Part shown: piece after piece, positions 51,301 through 63,539 of the stretch
How the letters are laid out: each line of letters begins with the position of its first letter
How positions within the stretch are numbered: position 1 is the first letter of the stretch
From: Archilochus colubris
Lineage: Eukaryota; Chordata; Aves; Apodiformes; Trochilidae
DNA: 64,000 bases
NCBI GenBank assembly: GCA_023079485.1
Contig: CM041084.1
Span: 35,872,609-35,936,608, forward strand
Reading direction: 5' to 3'
Program-made: the position numbers and the translations under genes
The notes under the pieces: generated by a model
The model's input: only the letters and a program-made list of their open reading frames with translations
Told to the model about the DNA's origin: nothing
Databases searched by the model: none

Positions 51301-54280
51301 TCTTCCCCTCCTGCCTGCCCCTGCACGCCCTTACACACTGGCTGGATCCTGCACCAAAGCCATGCTGGGAGTCATGGTGTCAACATGCAGTACAGCCTGA
51401 ATCCAACAGAAGTGCTCTTGATCTATCAGCAACAGGAGAGAAGTATTACACCCCAGTGGCAGCAAGCAGGGAAAAAAAAAAACAAACAACAAATAAAACA
51501 TTATTATAATATTTCCTGTGAAGGAAGTTAGGATAATATTATGGCTGGTAGCTGACCAGCTGCTTTCATTAAATATTTTTCTAATTTTAGTCTGTGTTGG
51601 TCAAACAAACACAGCTTTTAAAGGGATTTCCTTCAGTGTTAGCAGACTGTCGTGTAGTTAGTTGAGCAGAAGCTTTGCAGTGTGAGTGAGGTATGATCAA
51701 GAAATGTGCCCTTTTTAAAAGCAGCACCGTCCTGGTGCAATTAACTCTTTTGTGAAGGGGCCAAATTTTCAACACCTGAGATCTGGATTTTGCTTTTCAG
51801 GGGCTACGCACTGATGGACTTGCACACCTCTGGGGGTCTGGATGTGGATGGGGCAGACCTGCTCGTGGTGGTGCAAACCAGTAAGAAAAATGGAAAATTT
51901 CAATATTGCAGCTGTGCTGAAGCCAGGGTGCTGGCCTGGGTAAGCTCTGTCCCTGGAAACAGAAGCTGTAGCTGGAGGTGCGAATGCACTGCCTTGCACC
52001 TGCAAAGAGGAAGCCTGGGATTCAGCCCCTCTGAAATTATTCCTGGGCACAGAATGGACTATTATAGCAGAGTTCTGAAAGAACTCTTTTTAGAGCAAAA
52101 AAATAAAATTTGCTGGCTGGCTGGTAGCAGAGAGTCATAGACAGTCTGCCACTGTGTACTCAGTGCCCAATGTGCTGCTTATTCTAAGTTGAGCTGCTAA
52201 ATTGCTTGGTGTTAATAATTTGTTGTTTGTTGCAGTGTGGGTGTAGGGGCTTGCCTGGCTGTGTTACTGTAGCCTATTAACTATTCCCTTCCTGAGGGGC
52301 GATGCCCTCCATCCTCACCTTGACCCTCCTTTTACATCCAGGTTCCAAGACTTCTGTGCTGCACATCTTTTGCTTTATAAGAGTTTTTCAGGACGTTCCG
52401 AATCCTTGCATGAGTCAGAGAGTTGGCTTCTGCTCGGGTTTCCTAAAATCCATAACATTGGGATTCAGTGCCACATGCTCCTCTAACGTTCATAACCAAA
52501 ATGTCATGGCAATGTGGCTCCTGCATTCAGCAGAATTATGGTTTGCTACAGATGTTTATGAGTGTATGGATGCAGTTAGAAAGTTTGATGCCCAGTCTCC
52601 ATTCTGCACGGAGGGATTTGAAGAAAAACCCAGGCACCAGACCCATTTTAGTATCTGCAAAAGCTGTTTTGGGGTATTCAGGACTCCGGACTAAATTCAC
52701 CCTAATGTTAACAAGTTGGGTAATGCCATCAATGTTATGTGTTAAAGGGAGAGGGAACAGCTAGAAGCATATGCCAACTTGTCTGTTTCATGCAGTGCCA
52801 TTACTATCAGAAAAGCAACTCTATGTCATCTTAGTTTTCCGATATTTATGCTCCATCAGTATGTTCATAACACACTGGTTCAGTTGAGAACTTGAGTGAT
52901 ATTTTCATTTTGCTTAATAGTTGGTAACGGAAACACAGTCTGGTGTCTCAAAATCAAACTGCAAAAGCCCTAAGTCTCTGCTGAAGACTTCAAGGGTGAG
53001 ACTGCAGCTCTCAGAAACCTCTGCAACAACGGGTATGCTTGAATAGTGTAAAAGAAGAAAAGGAAGACAAACTGGTGAATTGCCAGCAGCAAGCACCAGG
53101 AAGAATACTTTTCTAATTACAAATGTCCAGGCTAGAATGACAAACTACATACATCCAAAGGAGGCCAGAAGAGGTAATCTTATTGAAGACACTGTGAGGC
53201 TGGCAAAGTTCTTCTTATTCCCAACACTTTTGTTAAAGTCAAAGAGTTTCTACAAATTGTACCCACAGGAAGAATTTGGTCCTGTTGAACTATTTAATAT
53301 TTAAAAGTTTTATAAGGCTATTCTTCAGCAAAACAATCAAGTGACATGGCAAAAAGACCAGAATTTGCAAATTATAGCAAATTATAAACTCTGCTCTTCA
53401 GAATATGATCCAAACTTTTTTCTCGTCCTTTAGTTATTTGCTAGTATTTCAACCAAAGCTCCCTTTAACTACTTGTGGATGCAAAGAAAGGGAACTTAAT
53501 TGTGTGTTAGTGACCAGTGCAAAGACAACAGGAAGGAGGATGCATATCATGGGGGATGTTTGCCATTAGCACAAACAGGAAGAGTTTGTTAAGAGAAACA
53601 TTCTTTCTCATAACCAAAACCAGGCCACAGTGTCAAAAGTACAGACCACATTTTTTTCAGCAATGTAGTCCTGATGAGACTTTAATTTAGTGTTCAGTAT
53701 CTGAGCACTAACCCTGCCCTGATGCCATCTATGTGTTCAGGCATGCTTTCCTACTCACTACCAGCTTTGCACACACTTGGAAAATATCAGGATTCATCTG
53801 TAAATGCCTTGTTCTTAAATTTTCATCCTCAATTTAAGGAACCACACATTTGCCATATTAAAGTTTAAAATTGTGTTTATTGAGACATATGGGTATTTAC
53901 TATGTGCAAATGTTATGTTTACTTTGAGATGTTTTCATATGTGCATATTTGTGTTAGTGATAATATTATTATGGTAATTTCTACATAAATGTGTTTAGTA
54001 TGTTTTTGAGTGTCTCTGGAAGAAATTATTAGTTGTCTTGTTGCTAACAATTCTGGAAATGTAAAATATTGAATTGTGTACTTAATGGGTCACATGCTTT
54101 TTGATTTCACATACCTTTTTATGTGAAATTTAGAGGCAATTTTAAGTCTGAATTGAGACAACCTTGGTGGGGCTGTCTGCAGCTTGTACTGACAAGCCAA
54201 ATTTACTGTGGTTTATTTGGAACGTTTATGAAAAGGCATTTGAGGAGAGTCATTCTCAGAGTCTTGGAGAAAAGTATTCT
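48331..54280. other. Non-coding stretch, nothing recognised
   Basis: No supported gene. T15 lies at 49900-49914, an A9-A11 tract near 49447, and C-runs near 49830. 51790-52140 is more GC-rich and holds opposed frames of 116 (plus) and 93 (minus) codons, without domains or clear splice signals. 48960-49200 and 49480-49720 look unique and AT-rich, but no function can be read from them. Confidence 0.55.
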
Positions 54281-54944
54281 CATAGAATAATAAAATGGTT
54301 TGGGTTGGAAGGGACCTTAAAGATCACCTAGTTCCAACCCTCCTGCCATAGGCAGCCTCAACTTCTTTGGGGAACCAGTTCCAGTGTCCCCTCACCCTCA
54401 CAGGAAAGAATTTCTTTCTAAAGCCTAACCTAAATCTCCCCTCTTCAAGTTTAAAACATTTCCCCTTGTCCTCTTGCTACACAGCTATGTAAAAAGCCTT
54501 ACCCCAGTTTTCTTTAGGCCACCCTCAGATATTGAAAAGTAGCTATCAAGTCACCTCAGATTCTTCTCTTCTCCAAGATGAACAATCCAAACTTCTTTAT
54601 CCTGGCTTCACAGAGGAGGTGCTCCAACATTCTGATCACTTTTGTGCCTCTCCTCTGGACACATCCCAGGACCTCTGTGTCCTTCTTATGCTGGGGACTC
54701 CAGAACTGGACACAGTACTCCAGGTGGGGTCTCACAAGAGCAGAGTAGAGGAGAACAATCACCTCCCTTGATCAGCTCTCTGTGCTTCTTTTGGTTCAAC
54801 CTAGGACCTGGTTGGCTTTCTGAGCTGCAAGCACACATTGATGGTTCATGTTGAGCTTCTGCTCCACCACCAGCCACAAGTCCTTCTCCTCAGGGCTGTC
54901 CACAATCCTTTCTCCTCCCAACCTGTATTCATGCAGGCTGGCAT
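54281..54944 (-). mobile_element. CR1 LINE, 5'-truncated copy, antisense
   Basis: CR1 is the dominant non-LTR retrotransposon of birds; it moves by reverse transcription of its own RNA and usually leaves 5'-truncated copies. Read on the plus strand, this one starts with the 3'-end signature TCATAGAATAATAAAATGG, then TTTGGGTTGGAAGGGACC, continues through TTCCAGTGTCCC, CTCCAGGTGGGGTCTCAC and CAAGTCCTTCTCCTCAGG, and fades after CCTGTATTCATGCAGG. The minus-strand frame 54762-54556 keeps 68 codons of the ORF2 C-terminal region, including [20 protein letters not shown] and FILEKRR, typical of CR1. A block of roughly 80 bp normally found between GCCATGGGCAG and the ACAACTTCTCTGGG motif appears to be missing at about 54354. 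It is the least diverged LINE here but too short to be active. Confidence 0.96.
54556..54762 (-). pseudogene. CR1 ORF2 C-terminal remnant
   Basis: This 68-codon fragment belongs to the end of the CR1 endonuclease/reverse-transcriptase polyprotein. It lies after the catalytic palm motif, so no active-site residues are present. The readable family motif is [19 protein letters not shown], followed by [12 protein letters not shown] and [14 protein letters not shown] residues (here [11 protein letters not shown]). The family frame would continue on both sides but is closed by stops. The ATG is incidental. It lies wholly inside the antisense CR1 copy. Confidence 0.92.
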
Positions 54945-57900
54945 GAAGGAACATTGCAGTTTCTAGAAAAGGGAACAGAGTCTGACCTACAAATATAAGG
55001 AGTCAAAAAAACCCAAAAAACCACCATGGAAGCCCTATATCCACAGCTTCTTTTATTCTTAGTGTGCCATTCAGTTAAACATTCTCTGAGAAGGTATTGC
55101 CATTCTTTCTCATTTTTCCTGTTGAAAAGTCAGTTCCTTGAAGATATAGTAAGGAAATATTTGGCCACCAAAATAATCCATTTATTACTGCTTATGACCT
55201 CAGTCTTACTAGCTCTGAGGTCCCGTGAAGTGAACGAGTTTTGATTCTCACTTCAGCAAGGGTCTGATTTGGCCGTTTTTAATGTAGCCATTAGAATATC
55301 ACCTGGGCCCAAACACCTACTAGAGTTACCTGAAACTCACTAATGTAATGGTAATGTGAAATATCTGAAAGGCACATCTACACCAGTGTTTTAGTTCAGA
55401 TTAAAACTGTGGTTTTGGATGATGAAAAAGTGATCTTTATCATCCCTGCTTGTGGCACATCAGGGAACCTATGATGTATGGGACCACTGTTATATGGCCT
55501 GCTGATGGATTTGGGATCATGATCCAGGAAGAAGAAACATACTCCATTTCCTACCTGCATGTTGGCAAGCTCCTGTTACTAGAAACAGTTCCTCTGTATA
55601 ATTTGAGTTGACCTTGTCACTCCCTTGAGATGGCTTTCAGGACTGTGTTATCACCGTCAGTCAAATTAGCAGGAAGCTACAAAGAGAGAGAGGTATTTAG
55701 ACTTCCCATAATCTTATGGCTTATCCAGCGCTCTTTCCCAAAGTCTGTAATATGGTTATGGGCTGGGAATGCTTTGCATGTATGCAGCTCTTAGAGTCAA
55801 CTATGATTTCAACTGGGTGGATAGGGGTTGGAAAAAAAAGAGGAAAGTCACATTAATTACCGGTGTCATTCTTGTTATGCTAGCTGAGTTACTTTTGAAT
55901 GAATTGGGCTCACTGTTGAGAATCAAATTCTGTAATATGTTTGTGCACTTGTCAGAGGAGTAGAATACACTCAAATGCTGTTTTGCAATGACCCACTTCA
56001 TCAGAGCATTCTCAGCACAATAGCAGCTGGTAGGATTAATGTCAAATGATTTATGAGGCAAGTACCCTACTTTAATGATAGTGATTATCATGATTTATCA
56101 GATACTTTTTAGCATCCTGAAAAAGAAAAAAACTTTTTGAAATTAGGGGCATATCACCTTAAACACTAGACAAATCATTTGTCTTCTTGAATATCACTCA
56201 GGTTTCAGTAAGGTAGGTAACACTTGGAATCTTTGCAAACAAAGAGGATCATTGTAAAAATGACACCAGAAAGGAAGGGAATGCCAATCTATTTATTACA
56301 CACTCTTTTTTTGTTGTTGTTTAGAACACAATATGGATTTTGTAATGGCAAGTCTTATATTTCTGTGAATTTAGCAGATGGAAGAAGGATGTATGAAGAA
56401 CTCAAACTCAACTGAGAGAATAATTTACATGAAATCTTTGCCTCTGAAAACACAAGATTCCAAGACAGTAAGTCAAGCACATTATAAAAACTCCCCCTTG
56501 CATGGAATGAAGTTATATTATTTGCAGTTATCAGGGAGAGGGATTTTCTCAGTAAGTTATGCTTGCTGCAAAGAATGGGGTACAGTAAGGTTTATGGGCT
56601 TAAACACATCACGTTTTTATCATGAGCACTGAGCCTTCTAAGGGGGTGAGTCCTTTAAAGCACACCAAGCTGTTTCACAGCAGTGTGGGGCTATAAAGAC
56701 AGACCAGTCACTCCAAATGTTTCAAAGTGTTCCAAAATTTATTAGGGCTGAATGCTCCTGAGAATCTCATATGTTTGCACTTTCACTCTTGCTTAGGTGT
56801 TTAATGGCTGCCTGGAGACTGATAACCTCTGTGGTTATCTGGTTAGCTATTAACACCTAATTATCACTTCACCACAGACTTTGGGCTGGGTGATTGAGAA
56901 TCACTATGTTTAAAAGACTCCAAACAAAGGACTTTTTTTTTTTTTTTTTTGTAAGTAATTAAGTGAATTACTCCCCTAATAGGAGTCTCCTCAGTAGACA
57001 TGGAAGGAAAACCAAGGAGTGGCCCAGGGCTTTGTGGGAAAAAGCTGCTTAAATTAGTCGAAGGATAAAAAAACCTGCTTTGATTTTTCCCATCTGTTTT
57101 ATATCTTTAGTCATGTAATACCAAAGAAGAGTATGGACTAGGAAGGTTCCTTGCTTGCTACAACCGGTACTAGTTAAAGAATTAAGCAAGAGACATTGTT
57201 TTATGGCACTTCAAAGGTATAGGAAAGTAAAAATACTTTTTTTTTTTTTTTGTAATGCCTGTGCTCTAGTTTCTGGTAATTTGTGTCTTTACTTTTGGTT
57301 CTGTAGTGAATGTATCCAGGAAAACTGACCTGCTTCTGGGAAGGAGTTCCTCTAAGGAAGACTCTGGAAAAGAAACTTGATCTTGCAGTATCACATTCCT
57401 CTCCTCCATGTCCTCACAGCCATCTCCTCCTAGACAGTTTCAAAAATCTTCTAGTGGACACAAACTAGCTGTTTGCTTTCATTTGGTTTGCAGTTCCTGA
57501 CTCTTACAGCATTTGCATAAAGCCTACTGGGGCTCTAAAGCTATTGCTGGTGCTGAGGATAGGAGAAGTGTAGGAAGTAGCACAATCATTGAAAGAAGAG
57601 CCCTGATTAAACCTGGTGACCGATGAACAAGATGGGGCAGGATCTGCTTTTCAGAAGCCATAGGCTGTTGGCTATGTGGTGACACTTGGCTCCTACAAAG
57701 ACAGGAAGATTTTTTTGTCCTTTTTCCTCTCCTTGTGTGTTTACTTTGACCTTCTGCATCTTTCTGTTACTGCCACCACTTTGTTCTAAAGGCAGAAGCC
57801 ACAAAAGAGGTGTTAGAATCAAACAAGGCAACCACGTCTCCATATTCCATAGGAGTATTCCATATCTTATGGAGTATTCCATATAGCTAGTATACACATT

Positions 57901-60900
57901 CATTCATTCACTCAGTCTCTTACTCTCCATTTACCAACTGGCACGTCATCACCTGTAAGATTGGAAGTCACATCTTCCAGGCTCTGAGTTTCCCTGGAGG
58001 CTTCCAGTACCAATGGCACATCTTCCTAAGGACCTTGCTGATCCTCTGTGTGGCTAAATCTGTAACCTCTCTGAGGAATGTTTTATTTATGGATGTGCAC
58101 TCAGCTGGAGAGGAGGAACACTTGTGTACAATTGTGTATGCATGCCCTACCATGGAAAAGTAAACAAAGCTGATAATTTCTAGAACTATGTGGGGAACGT
58201 CAAGGGCACAAGTATCAGCCTGTTTCATGAGATTCATGTAGGGACAGGCATTCTGAATCAGATCATACTGTTTCTTATCATGCCTCTTTGGTAAATATCT
58301 ATAAAATAATCAGCTCAAACGGAAAAATATCTCCCTGCTGTCAATTTTTAGAAGTTGTTTTCTTGTAATTCATAGAAGTGAAAGTATAGAAGTAAAAAGT
58401 CTTCTTGCTTTAGGTAACATATTTTTCCTTTTATGGTCTACGTCATGTTTTCATTAGAATACCTTGAGACAATGAGTTCCACAGAGTAACCCTTCTGCAT
58501 TTCTCTTTTGCACCTCATGAAAATCCAGGATCGGTAACATGATCACAGACCTTATTTTAGAATTCTAAAAAAATATGAATACAGACATTTGTTGAATTTC
58601 TTAATGGTTGACTCTGATGTGTAAAAGAAAAAGAATGTTTATTTGTGGATATTTCTCATTTTCAGTGTTTGAAAGAATGAAAGACAGGCCTCCCACCCAG
58701 AGGTTTATTCCAGGTAAGTGGCTTCGGTGGTACTGATATGTAGCCCCACTCAGAACTTCCCCTCCCAACTGATTTAGTTTTGAGTGTAAGTCTTCAGAAC
58801 AGGAGAAATGAAGCTGAAATGTATCACAGAGGTTTCTACATGTGCATATATAAATGCTAATGGTATCTCCTGCTCCAAGAGTGTGATGGTTCCCCACAGC
58901 CAAAATAAGCAACAGGAGCAGGTGAGCAGGGACTGCAGTACCTGCAGCTCTCTGTTGTATTCAGTGAAATTCTGAAGATGACTAGACAAGAGAGAAAATA
59001 TATGTCCAGGCTTAGTTTGAGAATATTCAAAGTTTCTTATGAAACAGGAAGAGGTCAGGGAAAAAAGAGGAAGGAGCATGAGGTGATAGTTAACACACGC
59101 TGATTCTAACTTGTAGGGGGAAGTGTACAATGTGTGTATTCAAAAGGCTATAGTGGGTTTTGGTACAGGAAACGTTATCAACATACAGCTTAAAAGGAAC
59201 TGTTAAGGTTTTAGTTAAATCTATATATGGTTTTCCACTGCAGCTAAGTATTTATTTTGCAATGAACTTATATTTTTTAAAGACAATCTCCTTCAGTGTT
59301 GCTGTCTTTGCTACAAGTATTTTCTAATTAGTGGTCCTTAGAATATATGAATCTATTCACTCTGAACATCAGCCTTTTATTACCTAGTGTCAGAAATTTA
59401 ATAATCAAAGATGGGAACAAAACTTGTTCTCATTGGTCTGTGGCACTAGTCAGGAGCATGTGTTTGGTGATATAGGTTACCTGCCTGTATCAAAAAGGTA
59501 AAAGGCTCTATGTGGGGAGTCATATGCTTTCAGTGCCTACTGGAACACAGCAACTGAACTGAGAGACAGGGTCACATTTCACATGGTATTCATGAAGTCT
59601 GCTCCTGCAATGTCTTGTACAGAGAAATGTCCTGGACTCTCAGGAAAGTACTACGAGAACAGAATTTATAAGTAGGGAGGGCAAAACCTATATGGGAGAA
59701 AAATCCCAAGAGGCTAAAACTGCTGGCCCTATGCCAGTTATTCAGCAAAACAATTAATGCAAAGAATGCATGCTAAGTTGGAGCCAGACAATACTGAGCC
59801 ACGGTTCTCTGGGCAAACTGTAGTAACCTAGTTCCGAGAAAATGGTGATAATGTAATTCTTACTGTGGTAAAGTAAAAAGTAGTGAAGGAACTGGAAATG
59901 TCTTCACCTCACAGTGGTGAACCTAAAGCTGGTGAACAGCTGATATTCTTCTGTATATTTATTAGTATTCCAGAAAGTTAAATGAGCAAATGACAAAAGC
60001 TAAGCGTATTTTGAACTTGGCAGGGGTCTGGATTTCTATCTTTTAATGTGACAATGAAATAATAGACGAGTTGGTGGAAGAAAAAAAAAAAAATCAAACC
60101 TTACCTGCTATTGTATTTGCCTTTGTTAGCAGAGAATTGAAAGGAACAACATTTAATTTACTCTTTATTTCATCTATTAAAACAAGGTAATTATTTATGA
60201 GTTCAGAAAGAAGTATGTTGATCTTAGTGCACAGTCAAATGTCTTAAGTGGCCTCAAGAATAGACAAGAGGCTATTTTCCCCAGTGATTTTTTTTTCCAA
60301 TTTGTCAAAGTAAACTCAGTAAATCTAAAGCCTCAGCAGACTTCTTGTTGCTTTTTGAAGCAGCTATTGTTCTGACAGTCTCTTCATTTTCCCTTTATTC
60401 TTTTTCTTTCTGTAGACCTATGCACCAGAAACTGAAGTGAAATGAGAGTTTTGTCAAATCTACATCAAAATAACAATCCAAAGCAGTATTTAACAGGAAA
60501 TGGAAAGAAAGCAATCTACTTTGCCACACTAGCTTGATGCTTAGTTGTCATACTTCTCGCATTTGTGATTTCTCCCTTTGATCACTTTAATAACAGTTCC
60601 TTAGACTATTAAAACTGGAAGTCAGAAACATGTTGGTGGAAAATTCTGCTTTTCACCATTTATGTTGTCTGTTTAATTTTTATGATTTGCGTGCTTTGGA
60701 CCTTGGGAAGAGGCCAATCTCACCACTCTCTTATAACACCCATAGTTATGCCAGTATCGACCTGTTAATCTTTATTGTTGGTAAAGACTACTGATGCATG
60801 ACCAATAGCCTTGGACAAATCCTATTTTGGGGCCAAGTACCTTTGGTGAGCTGGGGAGGGTGTAGATAGTAGGACTAGTAGTGTTGCTGCTTGCAGTAAG

Positions 60901-61314
60901 GAGAAAAAGCAGGGAGTAGGTACAATGGGTGCAACACTGATGTATTTGGCCTATGCTTTATATCTGCTTCTGCTCTCTATTTCTCTTTCAGAATGAAGCC
61001 CCCCCTGTGTGTGAGGTTCCCCTAAAGGGATATGCTTAAATTAGTTTTCAATTTGACCTGAAGTAGACTACTGGGTAAGTGGTCTTTTTGATTTTTTTTC
61101 TCTATAGCACTTGAAAACACTTCCAGACCATCAGATAACCCCTGTTGTTTGCATTCCTCTTTTAAGCATAACCATTGGTAAATGCTGAACCAAGACAACA
61201 GAGATGAGACTATTACCTCCTACCTCACTAGAATTACCTGATCTGTGTCAGAAATGTAAAAAGGATGATGGGAATCACTTGGAAATGTTTGTGCTTCTAC
61301 CTCCTCGTCAACAC
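54945..61314. other. Non-coding stretch with poly-T tracts
   Basis: No gene recognised. T18 occurs at 56933-56950, T15 at 57237-57251 and an A13 tract near 60080. A purine-rich frame at 55769-55963 and others up to 118 codons (58774-59130, minus) have no domains. Confidence 0.55.
57852..57889. repeat. 19-bp tandem duplication
   Basis: GGAGTATTCCATATCTTAT is followed directly by GGAGTATTCCATATAGCTA, sharing the first 14 bases. A further partial copy (CATATTCCATA) lies just upstream at 57841. This is a small slippage repeat. Confidence 0.85.
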
Positions 61315-61353
61315 CCTCATTAATTCTCACTAATGACTGGGAGACCCTTTGCA
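61315..61353 (+). repeat. 39-bp identical dispersed repeat, copy 1
   Basis: All 39 bases are identical to 62651-62689 in the same orientation, 1336 bp downstream. Sequence similarity stops sharply at both ends of this copy. This copy therefore looks like a short insertion of the other's sequence rather than an independent transposon end. Confidence 0.97.
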
Positions 61354-62637
61354 TTGGATACGGTACATGGCGCTTTTTTTTGACTGCTGTTTGGCACCAT
61401 TTACAAAGCAATTTATGTTTTAACACAGAGAGTGTTAAAGTCTCTTAAAGAGTTAAAGAGTTCTTAACACCTCTAAAACAAACTCCACTAAGTTTCTTTG
61501 GTTTTTTTGTGGAATCAATGGGCTGAAGTTTAGTGCTTGTAAAGATGGGGGACTGGCAATGGTAGCTAAAGCCAGATACTCTGTGAGCCATTAGCAAATA
61601 AGCTCCTCTGTGCAGCATTGCCAATGCAATACAGCCTAACTGGCAGCTCCTTTGCTATTTGTTCCTAGACTGCTCCTCAGCAGAGGAATGCCAATGTTCT
61701 TGTTTTTATGACATGGGCAAGTGGAAAGCAAGATGAGGCCACCATGATTATTTCCATTTGGGATGTCAGGCAATCCAGGTACTCAGGGTGAAATGCTAGT
61801 GCAGTGACCTGCTCAGAAAGGGAAGCTGTTGTAGAAGAATATTTCTGCAATAGTACTGGTATATTTTTTTCCATTTTGTATAAGTCTACCATTTCAGAAT
61901 CATTGATACTAGGTCCTGAGGGCATGCTTTGGCTACTGTAGCTGACTAGATGAAGTATGGTTCCCTTATTAACTTGTCAAAGTACGATGCAGCTGCATCA
62001 TTTGCTCACCCATTTGCTTAACTTAAATAAAGGTTGGTGGTTAGGCTTCTGTTGCATTGTGCTCTCCTGCTAATTATCAGTGTATTTGTTTTAGAGACAA
62101 TTAGCCACCTGGTTCATTCTCCCATTGAAGTCAGGTCATCATGAGTTACATCTGCTTTCAGGACTCTTCAAGTCCAAGACATAATAAAAAGATGATGGCT
62201 ATGATTATAAAAAGCATGCAGGGTTGGGCGTGAGTTGTACAGCATATTGAATTCCCAAGGAAGACTGGGTTACAAAGCCCTTGCAGGGCCTTCCGTCTGC
62301 ATGTCACAGAAGATGGATGCAAACAGAAAACAATTTTGCCATGCCAGGAGTCCTTTAGCCCATGAATGGTAAAGAGTGTTTGCAAAGGTAGATTGATAAA
62401 GGCTCGGCAAAGTAAGACACGATACTTCCCTTAGGCACTGCGGTGATACAACAAAAAAGTGCCAAGTAAACACGTCTCTGCATACTGCATTTGCATAAAA
62501 ATAAAAGTTTTTCAGACCTGTGGGTGTTTCCTTTTTAAAAATGTGCTATATAATGTGGCATAAGATTATGTGTGATGCACATTTACTTTTATAATCCCAT
62601 ATGTTCTGGTAAAACTCTGTATTTTGAAGTAAGATTT
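61354..62637. other. Non-coding stretch, nothing recognised
   Basis: Short frames only (up to 82 codons). The small tandem AAGTCTCTTAAAGAGTTAAAGAGTTCTTAA-type slippage near 61438-61466 is the only visible structure. Confidence 0.6.
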
Positions 62638-62705
62638 TATTACAGTAGAACCTCATTAATTCTCACTAATGACTGGGAGACCCTTTGCAAATTACTGAAT
62701 TTTGT
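62638..62705 (+). mobile_element. Possible TcMar/Tigger-type DNA transposon end
   Basis: The sequence TTATTACAGTAGAACCTCAT starts with TA followed by CAGTAGAACCTC, and continues into AATTCTCACTAATGACTGGG and TTGCAAATTACTGAATTTTG. TcMar-group elements of vertebrates insert at TA, and several families begin with CAGTAGAACCTCRTTAATTCG-like terminal repeats. The resemblance is good for the first 20-25 bases. I cannot find the opposite terminal repeat in the window, so the copy would be partial. It contains the second 39-bp repeat copy (62651-62689). Confidence 0.45.
62651..62689 (+). repeat. 39-bp identical dispersed repeat, copy 2
   Basis: Exact partner of 61315-61353. This copy sits inside what looks like a TcMar-type terminal sequence and continues naturally on both sides, so it is the more likely source of the pair. 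Confidence 0.97.
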
Positions 62706-63539
62706 ATACAACTGAATGCCATTAAATGCATTGTGTTGCTATATGTTCTTCTACATCCTGGGGAGGACAAGCTGAGGAGAACCTTGCCATTTGTGCCTCA
62801 GCTGTATTCACTCTGGAGAGGGGGCTACAAACCATTGTGATGGGTTTGGCTCCAGGTGTTTCCTAAAGATGTTCATGTGTGGCCAGCTCTGGAGAGATTG
62901 GAGCCCTATATCAAAGGAAAAAACAGATGGGGACCTGGCAGTGAGTAGATTAGCAAAATTTACTGTTTCGTTCTTTCTGCCTTGGTGTCATGGAGGGATC
63001 ACAATCCTGATTTTTCTGTAGAGTGTAGGTATCACTGACTTCATCTAATGGCTCCTAGATGGCATTAGAGCCACTGGTCTAAATAGAGGCAAGAAATAAT
63101 CTTCTAGCTAAAAACATGCAGCCATTCTTCTCAAGAAGCTACTTCAACACCCATCTACAATAGAATAGAGACAATAGAATTCAGATTTACTTAGCTATAC
63201 TACAGATGTGTGTGTCCAGTGTAGGTGAGACAGAGTGTTTAAAGGAGCTTCTTTTTACATACATAAGTATCCTTCTTAAGATACCTTGTGGATGACAGCT
63301 GATTGGTTGGTATGAGATGCTGGGATAGCTCCTGCATCTCTTTCACCTGCCATGTTATTGATTTACACTAGCAACTCAACTGTTATGGAGATAGACTCTA
63401 GTTCTTCATTGCAAACTTGGTTTTTATCCTTATTTTAATAACTATGCCTCAAAAGAAGTCATTCTGCCTGAATCACTCCCTGTCTCTCCCAGGACAGAGA
63501 TTTTTCCAGACATATTGTAACTGAAACCAACCCCCTCTT
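62706..63539. other. Non-coding stretch, nothing recognised
   Basis: No gene, RNA gene or repeat family was recognised. One frame of 76 codons (62791-63021) lacks any domain. Confidence 0.6.

Noticed and set aside
51769..52140. Opposed frames of 116 and 93 codons in a GC-richer stretch
   Set aside because: No domain, no acceptor/donor pair and no CpG enrichment. Frames on both strands are open together, which suggests composition rather than coding.
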